The notes below the pieces were generated by a model, which saw only the letters and a program-made list of their open reading frames with translations, was not told the DNA's origin and did no database searches. Made by a program: the position numbers and the translations under genes. Of a stretch of 64,000 nucleotides of DNA, positions 54,211-63,500 are shown in pieces. Positions within the stretch are counted from its first letter, which is position 1, and every line of letters starts with the position of its first letter. The stretch covers positions 23,265 through 87,264 of the forward strand of contig DATLUD010000016.1 in assembly GCA_035533275.1 (NCBI GenBank), given 5' to 3'. This DNA is from SCRA01 sp035533275. GTDB taxonomy: Bacteria > Vulcanimicrobiota > Vulcanimicrobiia > Vulcanimicrobiales > SCRA01.

Positions 54211-54230
54211 CACCGCGCCCAGCGTATACT
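54202..54230 (+). promoter_or_regulatory. sigma-70-like promoter in front of a long non-coding stretch
   Basis: TTGCGG (54202-54207), a 17-bp spacer and TATACT (54225-54230). The -35 overlaps the stop of the methyltransferase gene. A transcription start would fall at about 54237. What follows is non-coding for about 480 bp, so the promoter appears to serve an RNA or a very long structured leader of the thiolase operon. Confidence 0.7.
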
Positions 54231-54236
54231 CCTCGT

Positions 54237-54625
54237 ACGGAACCTCGAGTGGTTCGTCGTTGCAGTAAGGCCGAAGCCTGAAGGCCGCGTGATGCGGCAG
54301 CGTCCGGTCTCTAGACCGGGCGACGCGCTTCAGACGCTGGACTCCCGCCCTCGCAGGCGGGTTGGAGATGGCGGTCACCCGCCGGAAAAGAAGGTGACGG
54401 AGCCGCGATGTCGGCTCCGGAGCCGATGCCAGGATCGGGTCGGAGACCGGCGCAGTAGGACGCCGGACGAGGGTGCGCAAGGCGCCCGAAAGACGGTCGC
54501 GGTGAGGGAAGCCCCCGAGCTGCGACGTACGCCGACTGGGGACTAGTAGACCACTAGCGCCCGGCAAACCTCGCAGCGACTCGAGATTACTCGGGGTTTC
54601 GTGCTGCCTTCCACGACACGATAGG
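54237..54625 (+). ncRNA. candidate large structured RNA of unknown class
   Basis: About 390 nt following a good promoter, with no convincing reading frame and many successive stable hairpins. Clear examples are GCGTC-CGGTCT/AGACCG-GACGC at about 54299-54327, CCCGCC/GGCGGG near 54350, GGCGG-TCAC-CCGCC near 54370-54385, GGAGCCG/CGGCTCC at about 54400-54421, CCGGCG/CGCCGG near 54447-54466, GGGTGC-GCAAG-GCGCCC near 54470-54487 and GCAGC/GCTGC around 54570-54605. The hairpins fill nearly the whole length. I looked for RNase P, tmRNA, SRP, 6S, T-box, group I and group II and cobalamin-riboswitch signatures and found none. It may be an independent RNA or a leader of the thiolase operon. Confidence 0.55.
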
Positions 54626-54717
54626 TTCGTCTCGCGACGAGGGCGAAGCCCCCTCGGCCGCGGACCCCGGCGCGCTCGCCCGGGAGCGGCGAATCCGACG
54701 GAGTTGGAAGCAATCAC
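54626..54717 (+). other. region between the candidate RNA and the thiolase gene
   Basis: About 90 bp with a small GGC-GAA-GCC hairpin (near 54650) flanked by GAGG/CCTC and no clear U tract, so no firm terminator between the candidate RNA and the thiolase gene. GGAGTTGGAAG close to 54708 is the thiolase ribosome-binding site. Confidence 0.4.
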
Positions 54718-56058
54718 ATGGCTAAGACGGTGATCCTATCGGCTGCCCGCACGCCCTTCGGGCGCCTCGGCGGAGCGCTCTCGTCGCTCCCCGCCACCAC
54801 GCTCGGGGGCGAGGCCATTCGCGGCGCCATCGAGCGCGCCGGCATCGACCCCGGCCTGGTCGACCACGTGCTGATGGGCGAGGTGCTGCAGGCCGGCGTC
54901 GGCCAGGCTCCCGCGCGGCAGGCCTCGTTCAAGGCGGGCCTGGCCAAGACGGTGACGAGCGAGACGATCAACAAGGTGTGCGCCTCCGGCATGGTCGCGC
55001 TGGCGATCTCGCGCTTGCTGATCGAGAGCGGGCAGAAAGACGTGATCGTGGCCGGCGGCATGGAGTCGATGAGCAACGCGCCGTACCTGTTGGAGAAGGC
55101 GCGCTTCGGCTACCGCTACGGCGACGGGCAGCTCGTCGACGCGATGGTGCGCGACGGGTTGTGGGACTACTTCTTCAACGTGACGATGGCGTACCAAGGG
55201 GCGCAAGTCGCGGCGGAGCTCGAGCTCTCGCGCGAGGAGCAGGACCGGTGGGCGCTGCGCAGCCACAACCGCGCCTCGGCGGCCACCACCTCCGGCGCCT
55301 ACGGCGCCGAGATGCTGACGCTGAAGGTGGGGCAGAAGGCCGCCGCCGGAAAGCTGGTGGTCGACCGCGTGCCGCAGCAGCAGAAGCCGCGCGTTCCGGT
55401 GCATGCGGGCGGCAACGGCGGCGGCGCGAGCGTGTGGGACCACGTGCCCCCCGAGAGCATGGTGGCCAGTCCTGAAGTCTACTCGCCGTACGTGACGGGC
55501 GAGGTGCCGTTCGCGGCGGTCGACGCCGACGAGGCGATCCGCCACGACGCCAATCTCGAGGCGATGGCCAAGCTCAAGCCCCTCGACAAAGGCGGCTCGG
55601 TCACGGCGGGCAACGCCCCCGGGGTGAACGACGGCGCCGCGGCGCTGGTGCTCACGAGCGACGCATGGGCGCGCAGCCACGGCGTGGAGCCGCTCGCGGA
55701 GATCCTGGGTCACGCCGATGCGGGCTGGGATCCGCCGTACCTGGCGCTCACCCCGGCGATGGCCTCGCAGAAGCTGCTCGACAAGCTGGGCTTGAAGGCC
55801 TCGCAGATCGACCTCTGGGAGATCAACGAAGCCTTCGCCTCCGTGACGCTGAGCTCGCTGCGCAAGCTGGGCATCGACGAGGAGAAGGTCAACGCCCAAG
55901 GCGGCGCCATCGCGTTGGGCCATCCCATCGGAGCCTCCGGAGCGCGCATCGTGACGACCCTGGTGCACCAGCTGCGCGCGCGCGGCGGCGGCATCGGCAT
56001 CGCGGCGATCTGCTCCGGCTCGGCCCAGGGCGACGCGATCGCCGTGCGCGTCGGCTAA
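54718..56058 (+). CDS. acetyl-CoA acetyltransferase (thiolase) with internal insertion
   Basis: A 446-residue thiolase. The acyl-carrying cysteine is C88 in NKVCASGM. WEINEAFAS, GHPIGASGARI and CSGSAQGDA hold the other catalytic His and Cys. Standard biosynthetic thiolases have about 393 residues; here a glycine/proline-rich stretch of roughly 50 extra residues lies between about 205 and 265 (after GAYGAEMLTL, before DEAIRHD). It condenses or cleaves acetoacetyl-CoA and starts a run of beta-oxidation/butyryl-type genes. Confidence 0.9.
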   Translation: MAKTVILSAARTPFGRLGGALSSLPATTLGGEAIRGAIERAGIDPGLVDHVLMGEVLQAGVGQAPARQASFKAGLAKTVTSETINKVCASGMVALAISRLLIESGQKDVIVAGGMESMSNAPYLLEKARFGYRYGDGQLVDAMVRDGLWDYFFNVTMAYQGAQVAAELELSREEQDRWALRSHNRASAATTSGAYGAEMLTLKVGQKAAAGKLVVDRVPQQQKPRVPVHAGGNGGGASVWDHVPPESMVASPEVYSPYVTGEVPFAAVDADEAIRHDANLEAMAKLKPLDKGGSVTAGNAPGVNDGAAALVLTSDAWARSHGVEPLAEILGHADAGWDPPYLALTPAMASQKLLDKLGLKASQIDLWEINEAFASVTLSSLRKLGIDEEKVNAQGGAIALGHPIGASGARIVTTLVHQLRARGGGIGIAAICSGSAQGDAIAVRVG

Positions 56059-56083
56059 GAAGCTTCGCAGGTCAAACTCGAGC

Positions 56084-56111
56084 ACTCCGGGGCCCACGCG
56101 GGCCCCGGAGT
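56084..56111 (+). terminator. perfect 12-bp GC hairpin between thiolase and hydroxyacyl-CoA dehydrogenase
   Basis: ACTCCGGGGCCC, loop ACGC, GGGCCCCGGAGT. It is 25 bp after the thiolase stop and 26 bp before the next start, with no U run after it. It could attenuate read-through or set mRNA stability boundaries inside the operon. Confidence 0.5.
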
Positions 56112-56136
56112 CTGCGTGAGACGAGGCAGTAGAGGC

Positions 56137-57012
56137 ATGAAGGTTTTGGTCATCGGTGCCGGCCAGATGGGTGCGGGCATCGCGCAGGTCGCGGCGCAGG
56201 CGGGATATGCCGTGCGCCTCTACGACGTGGAGCAGCGCTTTCTGGACCGCGGCTTGGCGGCCATGCGCAAGAGCCTCGACCGCGACGTGGAGAAGGGGCG
56301 CAAGAGCGCCGACGAGCGCGACGCCGTCCTCCGCGCCGTCGAGCCCACCACCGTGCTCGAGGCGTGGGACGCGGATCTGGCGATCGAGGCCGCCACGGAG
56401 AACCTGGCGGTCAAGCTCGATCTCTTCCGCAAGCTCGACGAGCTGCTGCCGCGCCCGGCGATCCTGGCCTCCAACACCTCGTCGATCTCGATCACGGTGC
56501 TGGGCGCCGCCACGTCGCGCCCCGAGCGCGTGATCGGCATGCACTTCATGAACCCCGTCCCGGTGATGAAGCTGGTGGAGATCATCCGCGGAATCGCCAC
56601 CAGCGAGCAGACCTACGGCGTGGTGCGCGGGGCGGCGCTGGAGATGGGCAAGACCACCGTCGAGGTCAGCGACTACCCGGGCTTCGTGGCCAACCGTATC
56701 CTGCTGCCGATGCTCAACGAGGCGGTCTATGCGCTCTACGAGGGCGTCGCCGGCGTGGAGGACATCGACACGGTGATGCGCCTGGGGCTCAACCACCCGA
56801 TGGGGGCGCTGCAGTTGGCCGACTTCATCGGCCTGGACACGTGCCTGGCCATCATGGAGGTGCTGCACGCGGGCCTGGGCGACGACAAGTACCGTCCGTG
56901 CCCGCTGCTGAAGAAGATGGTGGCCGCGGGCTGGCACGGCAAGAAGAGCGGCAAGGGCTTCTACGTCTACGACGAGAGCGGCACGACCCCCAACCCCGAG
57001 ATCGCGCGATGA
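56137..57012 (+). CDS. 3-hydroxyacyl-CoA (3-hydroxybutyryl-CoA) dehydrogenase
   Basis: A 291-residue dehydrogenase. VIGAGQMGAGIAQVAAQAGY is the NAD motif, SNTSSISIT and GMHFMNPVPVMKLVEII carry the substrate and catalytic histidine region, and DYPGFVANRIL starts the dimerisation domain. Length and form fit the stand-alone HBD class. It is coupled to the acyl-CoA dehydrogenase (overlap at 57009-57012). Confidence 0.93.
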   Translation: MKVLVIGAGQMGAGIAQVAAQAGYAVRLYDVEQRFLDRGLAAMRKSLDRDVEKGRKSADERDAVLRAVEPTTVLEAWDADLAIEAATENLAVKLDLFRKLDELLPRPAILASNTSSISITVLGAATSRPERVIGMHFMNPVPVMKLVEIIRGIATSEQTYGVVRGAALEMGKTTVEVSDYPGFVANRILLPMLNEAVYALYEGVAGVEDIDTVMRLGLNHPMGALQLADFIGLDTCLAIMEVLHAGLGDDKYRPCPLLKKMVAAGWHGKKSGKGFYVYDESGTTPNPEIAR

Positions 57013-58181
57013 GCAGCGTCATCGAGAGACCCTCGGGCATCGGCTTTCAGTTCAGCGACGAGCAGGTGGCCGTCGCGCACCTGGTGCGCGAGTTCGCGCA
57101 GCGCGAGATCGCTCCGCACATCGCGCGCTGGGACAAGGAGCACACGTTCGTACGCGAGCTCTACGCCAAGCTCGCCGACGCGGGGATCCTCGGCATGACC
57201 ATCCCCGAGGAGTACGGCGGGGGCGGCTCCGACGCCGTGACCTATGCCCTGGTGGTGGAGGAGCTGGCCAAGGCCGATGCGGGCGCCGCCGTCACCTTCA
57301 GCGTCCACGCCATGGTGGCCGCCGCGATCGAGGCGACGGGGACGCCGGAGCAGAAGCGGCGCTGCCTGCCGAAGATGGCCTCGGGCGAGTGGCTCGGGGC
57401 CTTCGCCTTGACCGAGCCGGAGAGCGGCAGCGACGCCGCGGCGCTGCGCACGCGCGCCGAGCGCGACGGCGACGAGTACGTGATCACCGGGCGCAAGCAA
57501 TGGTGCACCAACGGCGGCTACTCCGGCGTGGTGATGGTGATGGCGCGCGCCGGCGGCACCGGAGCCGAGGGCATCAGCTCGTTTCTCGTGGAGAACGGCA
57601 CGCCGGGCATGGTGGTGGAGCGCGTCACCGAGAAGCTGGGGATCCACACCTCCAACACCGTCGATCTCGCCTTGGACGGCGTGCGCGTGGGCGCAGGCGC
57701 GATGCTGGGGGCGCCGGGGCGCGGCTTCCGCCAGGCGCTGCAGACGCTCAACGCGGGGCGCATCGGCATCGCCGCGCAGGCGTGCGGCATCCTCGCGGCC
57801 TGCCTCAAGGAGTCGATCGCCTTCGCCCGTGAGCGCCGTGCCTTCGGCAAGGCCATCGGCGCCTACGAGGGCATCTCGTTCAAGATCGCGCGCATGCAGG
57901 TCGATCTCGACGCCGCGCGCCTGTTGATGTACCGCGCCGCGTGGCTGAAGGACCAGGGGCGGGATTTCGCCGTGGCGGCATCTGAAGCCAAGCTCTTCGC
58001 CTCGGAGGCGGCGCGCCGCCAGAGCGCCGAGGCGGTGCAGATCCACGGCGGCTACGGCTACACCACGGAGTTTGCCGTGGAGCGCCACTACCGCGATGCG
58101 AAGATCACGGAGATCTACGAGGGCACCTCCGAGATCCACCAGATCATCGTGGCCAGGTCGCTGCTCGGCAAGTTGGATTGA
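57009..58181 (+). CDS. acyl-CoA dehydrogenase
   Basis: A 390-residue FAD enzyme. FALTEPESGSDAAALRT and GRKQWCTNGGYSGV are the FAD/substrate motifs, and IYEGTSEIHQ near the C-terminus contains the catalytic-base glutamate region of the short-chain class. ERRAFGKAIGAYEGISFKIARM is also typical. Together with thiolase and HBD it gives three of the four beta-oxidation or butyryl-CoA steps; no enoyl-CoA hydratase is in the window. Confidence 0.93.
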   Translation: MSSVIERPSGIGFQFSDEQVAVAHLVREFAQREIAPHIARWDKEHTFVRELYAKLADAGILGMTIPEEYGGGGSDAVTYALVVEELAKADAGAAVTFSVHAMVAAAIEATGTPEQKRRCLPKMASGEWLGAFALTEPESGSDAAALRTRAERDGDEYVITGRKQWCTNGGYSGVVMVMARAGGTGAEGISSFLVENGTPGMVVERVTEKLGIHTSNTVDLALDGVRVGAGAMLGAPGRGFRQALQTLNAGRIGIAAQACGILAACLKESIAFARERRAFGKAIGAYEGISFKIARMQVDLDAARLLMYRAAWLKDQGRDFAVAASEAKLFASEAARRQSAEAVQIHGGYGYTTEFAVERHYRDAKITEIYEGTSEIHQIIVARSLLGKLD

Positions 58182-58221
58182 TCAGCATGGGCACCTACTG
58201 AGGAGAACGAAGAAGCACGCC

Positions 58222-59391
58222 ATGAATCTGATGGAGTACCAGGGCAAGGAGCTCTTCCGCCGCAGCGGCATTCCGGTTCCGCGCTCGCAGCACTGCAAGA
58301 CGCCCGACGACGTCGCGGCGTTCATCGCCGTCAACCCCGGCAAGTGGGTCGTCAAGGCGCAGGTCCTGATGGGCGGCCGCGGCAAGGCCGGCAAGATCAA
58401 GTTCGCCACCAACGCGGAGGAGGGGCGCAAGGCCGCGCAGGAGATCCTGGCGACGCCGATGCCGCCCAACCGTCAGAACCCCAACGGCGAGCCCATCAAC
58501 TCGCTGCTGGTCGAAGAGACGATGGAGATCGACAAGGAGGCGTACTGCGCCATCACCGTCGACCGCGCGACCAAGCGCCCCTCGATCATCGTGACGCGCT
58601 TCGGCGGCATGGACGTGGAAGAAGTCCACGAGAAGCATCCGGAGTCGTTCAAGTACCATTTCGTCGGGACGGCCATCGGCTATTGGCCGTTCATCGGCCG
58701 CGAGCTCGCCTTCGGCGCCCAGCTCGACGCCGGCTACCGCAAGCAGTTCCCGGCCATCGTCGCGGGCATGTACGATCTCTTCTTCACGTACGGCGCCAAG
58801 CTGGTCGAGATCAACCCGCTGGTGCTCACCAACGATGGCCGCGTGGTCGCCGCCGACGCGAAAGTCGAGCTGGACGACGACGCGCTCTTCCGCCACCCCG
58901 AGTTCAAGGAGTGGCAGGCGGTCCTGCCGCTCGACGAGGACGAGACGCTCGCGGCCGAGGCGGGCCTGGGCATCCGCAACTTCCGCCGCTTCCCCGGAAC
59001 GGTCGGCACCATGGCCAACGGCGCGGGCTTGGCGATGGGCACGATGGACGCCGTGAAGAACGCGGGCGGCGAGATCGCCAACTTCCTCGACGTCGGCGGC
59101 GGCGCCGACGCCAATCGCGTGCGCAACTGCTACGAGCTGGTGGTCAACCACACCAAGGCGAAGGTCTTCTTCGTCAACATCTTCGGCGGCATCACGCGCG
59201 GCGACGAAGTCGCCAAAGGCATCGTGACCGCGATGAAGGAGACCACGTCGCGCAAGATTCCTCTCGTCATTCGCTTGACCGGCACGAACGAGGAAGAGGG
59301 GCGCCGCATCCTCGCGGAGGCGGGCATGACGCCGGTGCAGACCATGGACGAGGGCGCCAAGCGCGCCGTCGAGATCGCGGCGGGAGCGTAG
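58222..59391 (+). CDS. sucC: succinyl-CoA synthetase beta subunit
   Basis: A 389-residue ATP-grasp protein. MNLMEYQGKELFRRSGIPVP is the SucC start, KAQVLMGGRGKAGKIKFA the nucleotide-binding motif, and VEINPLVLT plus NFLDVGGGAD and FVNIFGGITRGDEVA the conserved interface. It acts with SucD in the citric-acid cycle. 3 bp before sucD. Confidence 0.95.
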   Translation: MNLMEYQGKELFRRSGIPVPRSQHCKTPDDVAAFIAVNPGKWVVKAQVLMGGRGKAGKIKFATNAEEGRKAAQEILATPMPPNRQNPNGEPINSLLVEETMEIDKEAYCAITVDRATKRPSIIVTRFGGMDVEEVHEKHPESFKYHFVGTAIGYWPFIGRELAFGAQLDAGYRKQFPAIVAGMYDLFFTYGAKLVEINPLVLTNDGRVVAADAKVELDDDALFRHPEFKEWQAVLPLDEDETLAAEAGLGIRNFRRFPGTVGTMANGAGLAMGTMDAVKNAGGEIANFLDVGGGADANRVRNCYELVVNHTKAKVFFVNIFGGITRGDEVAKGIVTAMKETTSRKIPLVIRLTGTNEEEGRRILAEAGMTPVQTMDEGAKRAVEIAAGA

Positions 59392-59394
59392 ACG

Positions 59395-60273
59395 ATGAGC
59401 ATCTACTTGGAAAAGAGCAGCAAGGTCTTCGTGCAGGGCATCACCGGCTCGGAGGGCTCGTATCACACCGGGCGCATGCTGGCGTACGGCACCACCATCG
59501 TCGGCGGCGTCACGCCGGGCAAAGGCGGCCAGAAGACCGTGCATGGCCTGCCCGTCTTCAACACCGTCAAGGAGTGCGTCGAGGCGACCGGGGCGACGCA
59601 CCAGTGCATCTTCGTTCCGCCTCCGGGCGCGGCCGACGCGCTCTACGAGGCGTACGAGGCCGGCATCCGCTTTGCCGTCTGCATCACCGAGGGCGTGCCG
59701 GTGCACGACATGCTCAAGGTCGTGGGATCGACGCCGGGCATGCGCATCATCGGCCCCAACTGCCCGGGGCTGATCTCGCCGGGGCAATCCTCGGTGGGCA
59801 TCATGCCGGGCCACGTCTTCAAGCCGGGCAACGTGGGGCTGATCTCGCGCTCCGGAACGCTGACGTACGAAGTGGTCGACGGGCTCACGCGCGCGGGTCT
59901 GGGCCAGTCCACCTGCGTGGGTATCGGCGGCGACCCGATCATCGGCACCACGTTCGTCGACTGCCTCAAGGCCTTCAAGGACGACCCGCAGACCGAGGCG
60001 ATCGTGGTGGTGGGCGAGATCGGCGGCTCCGACGAGGAGGACGCCGCCGCCTACATCGGCGAGCATCTCCGCGACCGGCCGATCGTCGCCTTCATCGGCG
60101 GGCGCAACGCCCCTCCGGGCAAGTCGCTGGGTCACGCCGGCGCCATCATCTCCGGCAACACGGGCACGCCCCAGGGCAAGATCAAGGCGTTCGAGGCCGT
60201 CGGCGTCCCCGTGGCCGACCGCCCCTCGCTGATCCCGGAGCTGCTGAAGGAACGCATGGGCGCCAGAATCTAG
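59395..60273 (+). CDS. sucD: succinyl-CoA synthetase alpha subunit
   Basis: A 292-residue protein. VQGITGSEGSYHTGRMLAYGT is the CoA-binding Rossmann motif. The phosphorylated histidine is in SLGHAGAIISG, and GPNCPGLISPG and GIGGDPIIGT are conserved. Adjacent sucC and the terminator downstream show that this closes the operon. Confidence 0.95.
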   Translation: MSIYLEKSSKVFVQGITGSEGSYHTGRMLAYGTTIVGGVTPGKGGQKTVHGLPVFNTVKECVEATGATHQCIFVPPPGAADALYEAYEAGIRFAVCITEGVPVHDMLKVVGSTPGMRIIGPNCPGLISPGQSSVGIMPGHVFKPGNVGLISRSGTLTYEVVDGLTRAGLGQSTCVGIGGDPIIGTTFVDCLKAFKDDPQTEAIVVVGEIGGSDEEDAAAYIGEHLRDRPIVAFIGGRNAPPGKSLGHAGAIISGNTGTPQGKIKAFEAVGVPVADRPSLIPELLKERMGARI

Positions 60274-60278
60274 CTCGT

Positions 60279-60296
60279 TTGGGCCACATGGCCCAA
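60279..60296. repeat. palindrome TTGGGCCA-CA-TGGCCCAA after sucD
   Basis: A perfect 8-bp inverted repeat with a 2-bp centre, 6 bp after the sucD stop. As RNA the loop would be too tight for a plain hairpin, but a 7-bp stem with a 4-nt loop is possible. It could be an mRNA 3' protection structure or a protein site. Confidence 0.5.
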
Positions 60297-60342
60297 GCCT
60301 GCGACCCCAGTCGCCGCTTCGGTGGGGATGGGGGAGACGGAT

Positions 60343-60376
60343 CGGGGGTCGGAGGTCATCCGGCCCCCGTTTTTTT
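60343..60376 (+). terminator. intrinsic terminator of the thiolase-sucD operon
   Basis: CGGGGGTCGG, loop AGGTCAT, CCGGCCCCCG (one G-T pair), followed directly by seven T. It is the clearest intrinsic terminator in the window and separates sucD from the receptor gene. Confidence 0.9.
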
Positions 60377-60517
60377 CGGAGGCAATTCGCCATGCTAGGC
60401 AGGGAAGCGCCCCGTGTGGGAGAAGGGCGTACTGCCGGTTTCGGCTAGAGCGGGACTCCTCATCGGAGCGCCCATTTTGGCCTATCCGGCATGTGCACTA
60501 GACAGAAGGATGGGAAC
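60377..60517 (+). promoter_or_regulatory. leader region of the TonB-dependent receptor
   Basis: About 140 bp between the terminator and the receptor start, so the receptor has its own promoter here. AGAAGGA at 60504-60510 is the ribosome-binding site, 7 nt before the ATG. I could not identify convincing promoter hexamers or a Fur-type box. Confidence 0.4.
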
Positions 60518-63500
60518 ATGCCGAAATTCACGTTTTGGCGTCCTCTCATCGCGCTATTCGTCCTCGTGGCGATGCTTGGCCAGGGAACATGGGCACTGGC
60601 CGGCACCACGGGGTCGTTGACCGGGCAAGTCGTCCTCACGGACAACAACGCTCCGGTCGCCGGCGCGAAGGTCGAGGTCACGTCGCCATCGCAGGTGGCG
60701 ACGACGACCACGGACGCCAAGGGCAATTTCACCTTCCTCTCTCTCGCGCCGGACACGTACACCGTGACGGTGGAGAAGGAAGGTTACCAGACGGTCTCCC
60801 AGACGGGAGTCGCCGTCTTCGCAGACACCTCAGAGACGCTGACGATCGATCTGCTGAAGGTCATCGGTAAGGTGACCACGCGGGCCGCCAGCGCGCTGGT
60901 GAAGCCGGGCACCACGGCGGACATCTACTCCGTCAGCCCCTCGCAACAGCAGGCCGTTCAGGGCCTGGGCGGCGGCGGCGGCCTCAACAACGCCTACTCG
61001 GGCATCGCGTCGGTCCCCGGCGTGTACGTCCCGCAGGGGCAGAGCGGTTGGGCGCAGTCGGTCTACGTCCGCGGCGCCGACTACACGCAGCTGGGGTACG
61101 AGTACGACGGCGTGCCCGTCCAGCGCGCGTTCGACGCCTACCCGGCGGCGACGCTCTCCGCCCTGGGCCAGCAGGAGCTCCAGGTCTACACCGGCTCACA
61201 GCCGATCGACGCCCAGAGCACCGGCCTCGGCGGCTACATCAACCAGGTCATCAAGACCGGCACCTATCCCGGCTTCGCGAACGTGCAGTTCGGCGTCGGC
61301 GGTCCGGCCTTCTACCACCAGGCCGAGTTCGAGATCGGCGGGGCCAACCCCAGCCGTCTCTTCACGTACTACCTGGCCACGGCGGGCTACAACCAAGAGA
61401 TCCGCTTCGGCTCGCAGTACAACGGCAACGACCTGACCACGCGCTTCGGCACCGGCACGGTGTACAACATCCTGGCTCAGGGTTGCGGCACGCCGAACGC
61501 CTCGGCGGGCTGCTACGCGAACACCGCGGGCATCTACGGCTTCACGCCGGCCGGCCCCAACGGCTACGCCCTCGGCCCGTTCGCGTACGACTTCGCGGGC
61601 AACCTGGCCGACCGGGAGACGGTGGCCAACCTGCACTTCGGCATTCCGCACCGGAAGGACGCGGGGCGCGACGACGTGCAGTTCCTCTACGACACCTCGA
61701 CGCTGTACACGTACTTCAACACGGCGTTGAACGACTTCGGCTACGCCGCGAGCGATGTGACCAACGGCACGATCACCACGGGCGGCATGAACTGCGTGAC
61801 CGCGGGTTGCGGGATCTTCGGTCCGTTCACTCCCGTCTACATCGACTCGCAGACCTACGGCGGTCCCGTGGGCGCGCCGCTGACGGCGTCGCAGCTGGCT
61901 AACACCAGCAACTACCAGTTCCCGAACACGCCGAACCACACGCCGTTTGGCACGATTCCATCGACGAGCCGCGACGGATCCGTCAACGACGCGACCATCG
62001 TCAAGCTGCAGTACCAGCACAACATGGGTACGAACGCGTACTTGCGGGTCTACGGCTACACGTTCTACTCAGACTGGATGATGACGGGTCCGAACAGCAC
62101 AATCGGCAACCTCTGGGGTGTCCTCCCGCCGGACTACGAGTTGAGCACGCACACCCGCGGCCTGGCCGGCACCTTCGCCGACCAGATCAACTCGAAGAAC
62201 CTGTTGAACCTCACGGCGTCGTACACCCAGGCTAGCACGACCCGCTGGAACAACCTCTACTTCTACTCCAATCCGTTCGGATCGGGTGAGGTGGCCGCTC
62301 TGGTCGACTCGACCAACCCGACCAACGGACTCTGCTACGGACCCGGTGGCGGCGCAACGGCGTACTACTGCGGCTCGAGCAGCGTCGCACAGTACCAACT
62401 CGGCGGTCCCGGAAGCGGCCCGCTGGCCGCGACCAGCGGCACGACGGTTCAGAATGCCGGCACGTTTACGTGCGGCAGCGGTCCGTGCGAGTACTTCACG
62501 GTGGACAACGGAACCTACGGCGTGCAGAACACCGTGAGTCCGAAGTTCACGGCGGCCTCCATCTCCGACAGCTGGAAGCCCACCGACAAGCTCCTGGTGA
62601 ACTTGGGTCTCCGGTACGACAACTACACGTACGACCTGAGCCCCACCACGGGCGGCCCGGCTCGGCAGCTGTGGCTGAACTCGTACAACGCGTTCCACTG
62701 CTACAGCCCGTCGGCCGGCATCACGTCGACCGCGACGCCGAACAGCTGCCCGGCGGGAACGACGCAGATGGCCTTCTCGGACACCTCGGCGGCTTCGACC
62801 TCGTTCAGCGAAGTCGAGCCGCGCGTGGGCTTCACCTACACGGTGAACCCGCTCAACGTCGTCCGCTTCTCGTACGGCAAGTACGCGCAGCCGGCCGACT
62901 CGGCGTACCAGCAGTACGACGTGGCCGAGCAGAACCTGGCCGCGTACGACGCGCCGAAGTTCTACAGCTTCGGCTTCACCAACCCCGGTCACGCCATCCC
63001 GCCGGCAGTCTCGTACAACACGGACTTCTCGTGGGAGCACCAGGTGAAGGGCTCCGATCTCTCGTGGAAGGTCTCGCCCTTCTACCGCACCACCAACAAC
63101 CAGCTGGCCAGCGTGCTGCTGGACCCGAAGACCAACTTCGTCTCGGCCATCAACGTCGGCAAGGAGACCGCCGAGGGCGTTGAGCTCCTCCTGCAAAAGG
63201 GCGACTTCAACCGCGACGGCTTGGCCGGCCAGCTGACCTTCACGTACACGCACGCGTTCGAGAAGTTCCAGCCCCTCCAGAGCGGCAACACCGTGGTGGA
63301 CGGCCTGAACCTCAACGTCCTGCAGTACAACCAGTACACCTCGTACTGCGCGCAGAATCCGACCAGCTCGCTCTGCAGCAGCACGAAGCTCGGGTTCACC
63401 CCGGTGGCGACGGGCCCGTGCTACGACACCGCAGGCAACCCCGTCGCGTCTGCGGCGACCTGCACCGCGGCGGACGTCCAGAATCCGTACTGGAACGCGA

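Noticed and set aside
54400..54470. Sequence GTCGGAGACCGGC resembling the cobalamin-riboswitch B12 box
   Set aside because: The other obligatory parts of the riboswitch (upstream GGGAA..GGTG..CC element and GCCACTG) are not in the correct order, and downstream genes are not B12-related.
54289..54546. Short arginine-rich frame inside the candidate RNA
   Set aside because: No ribosome-binding site, no similarity to any family, and composition follows from hairpin-forming GC sequence.
54237..54625. RNase P RNA, tmRNA or SRP RNA as identity of the structured stretch
   Set aside because: No GAGGAAAGTCC/ACAGAA core of RNase P, no tRNA-like T-loop end (GGTTCGA) of tmRNA, and no GGAAGCAGC-type SRP loop.
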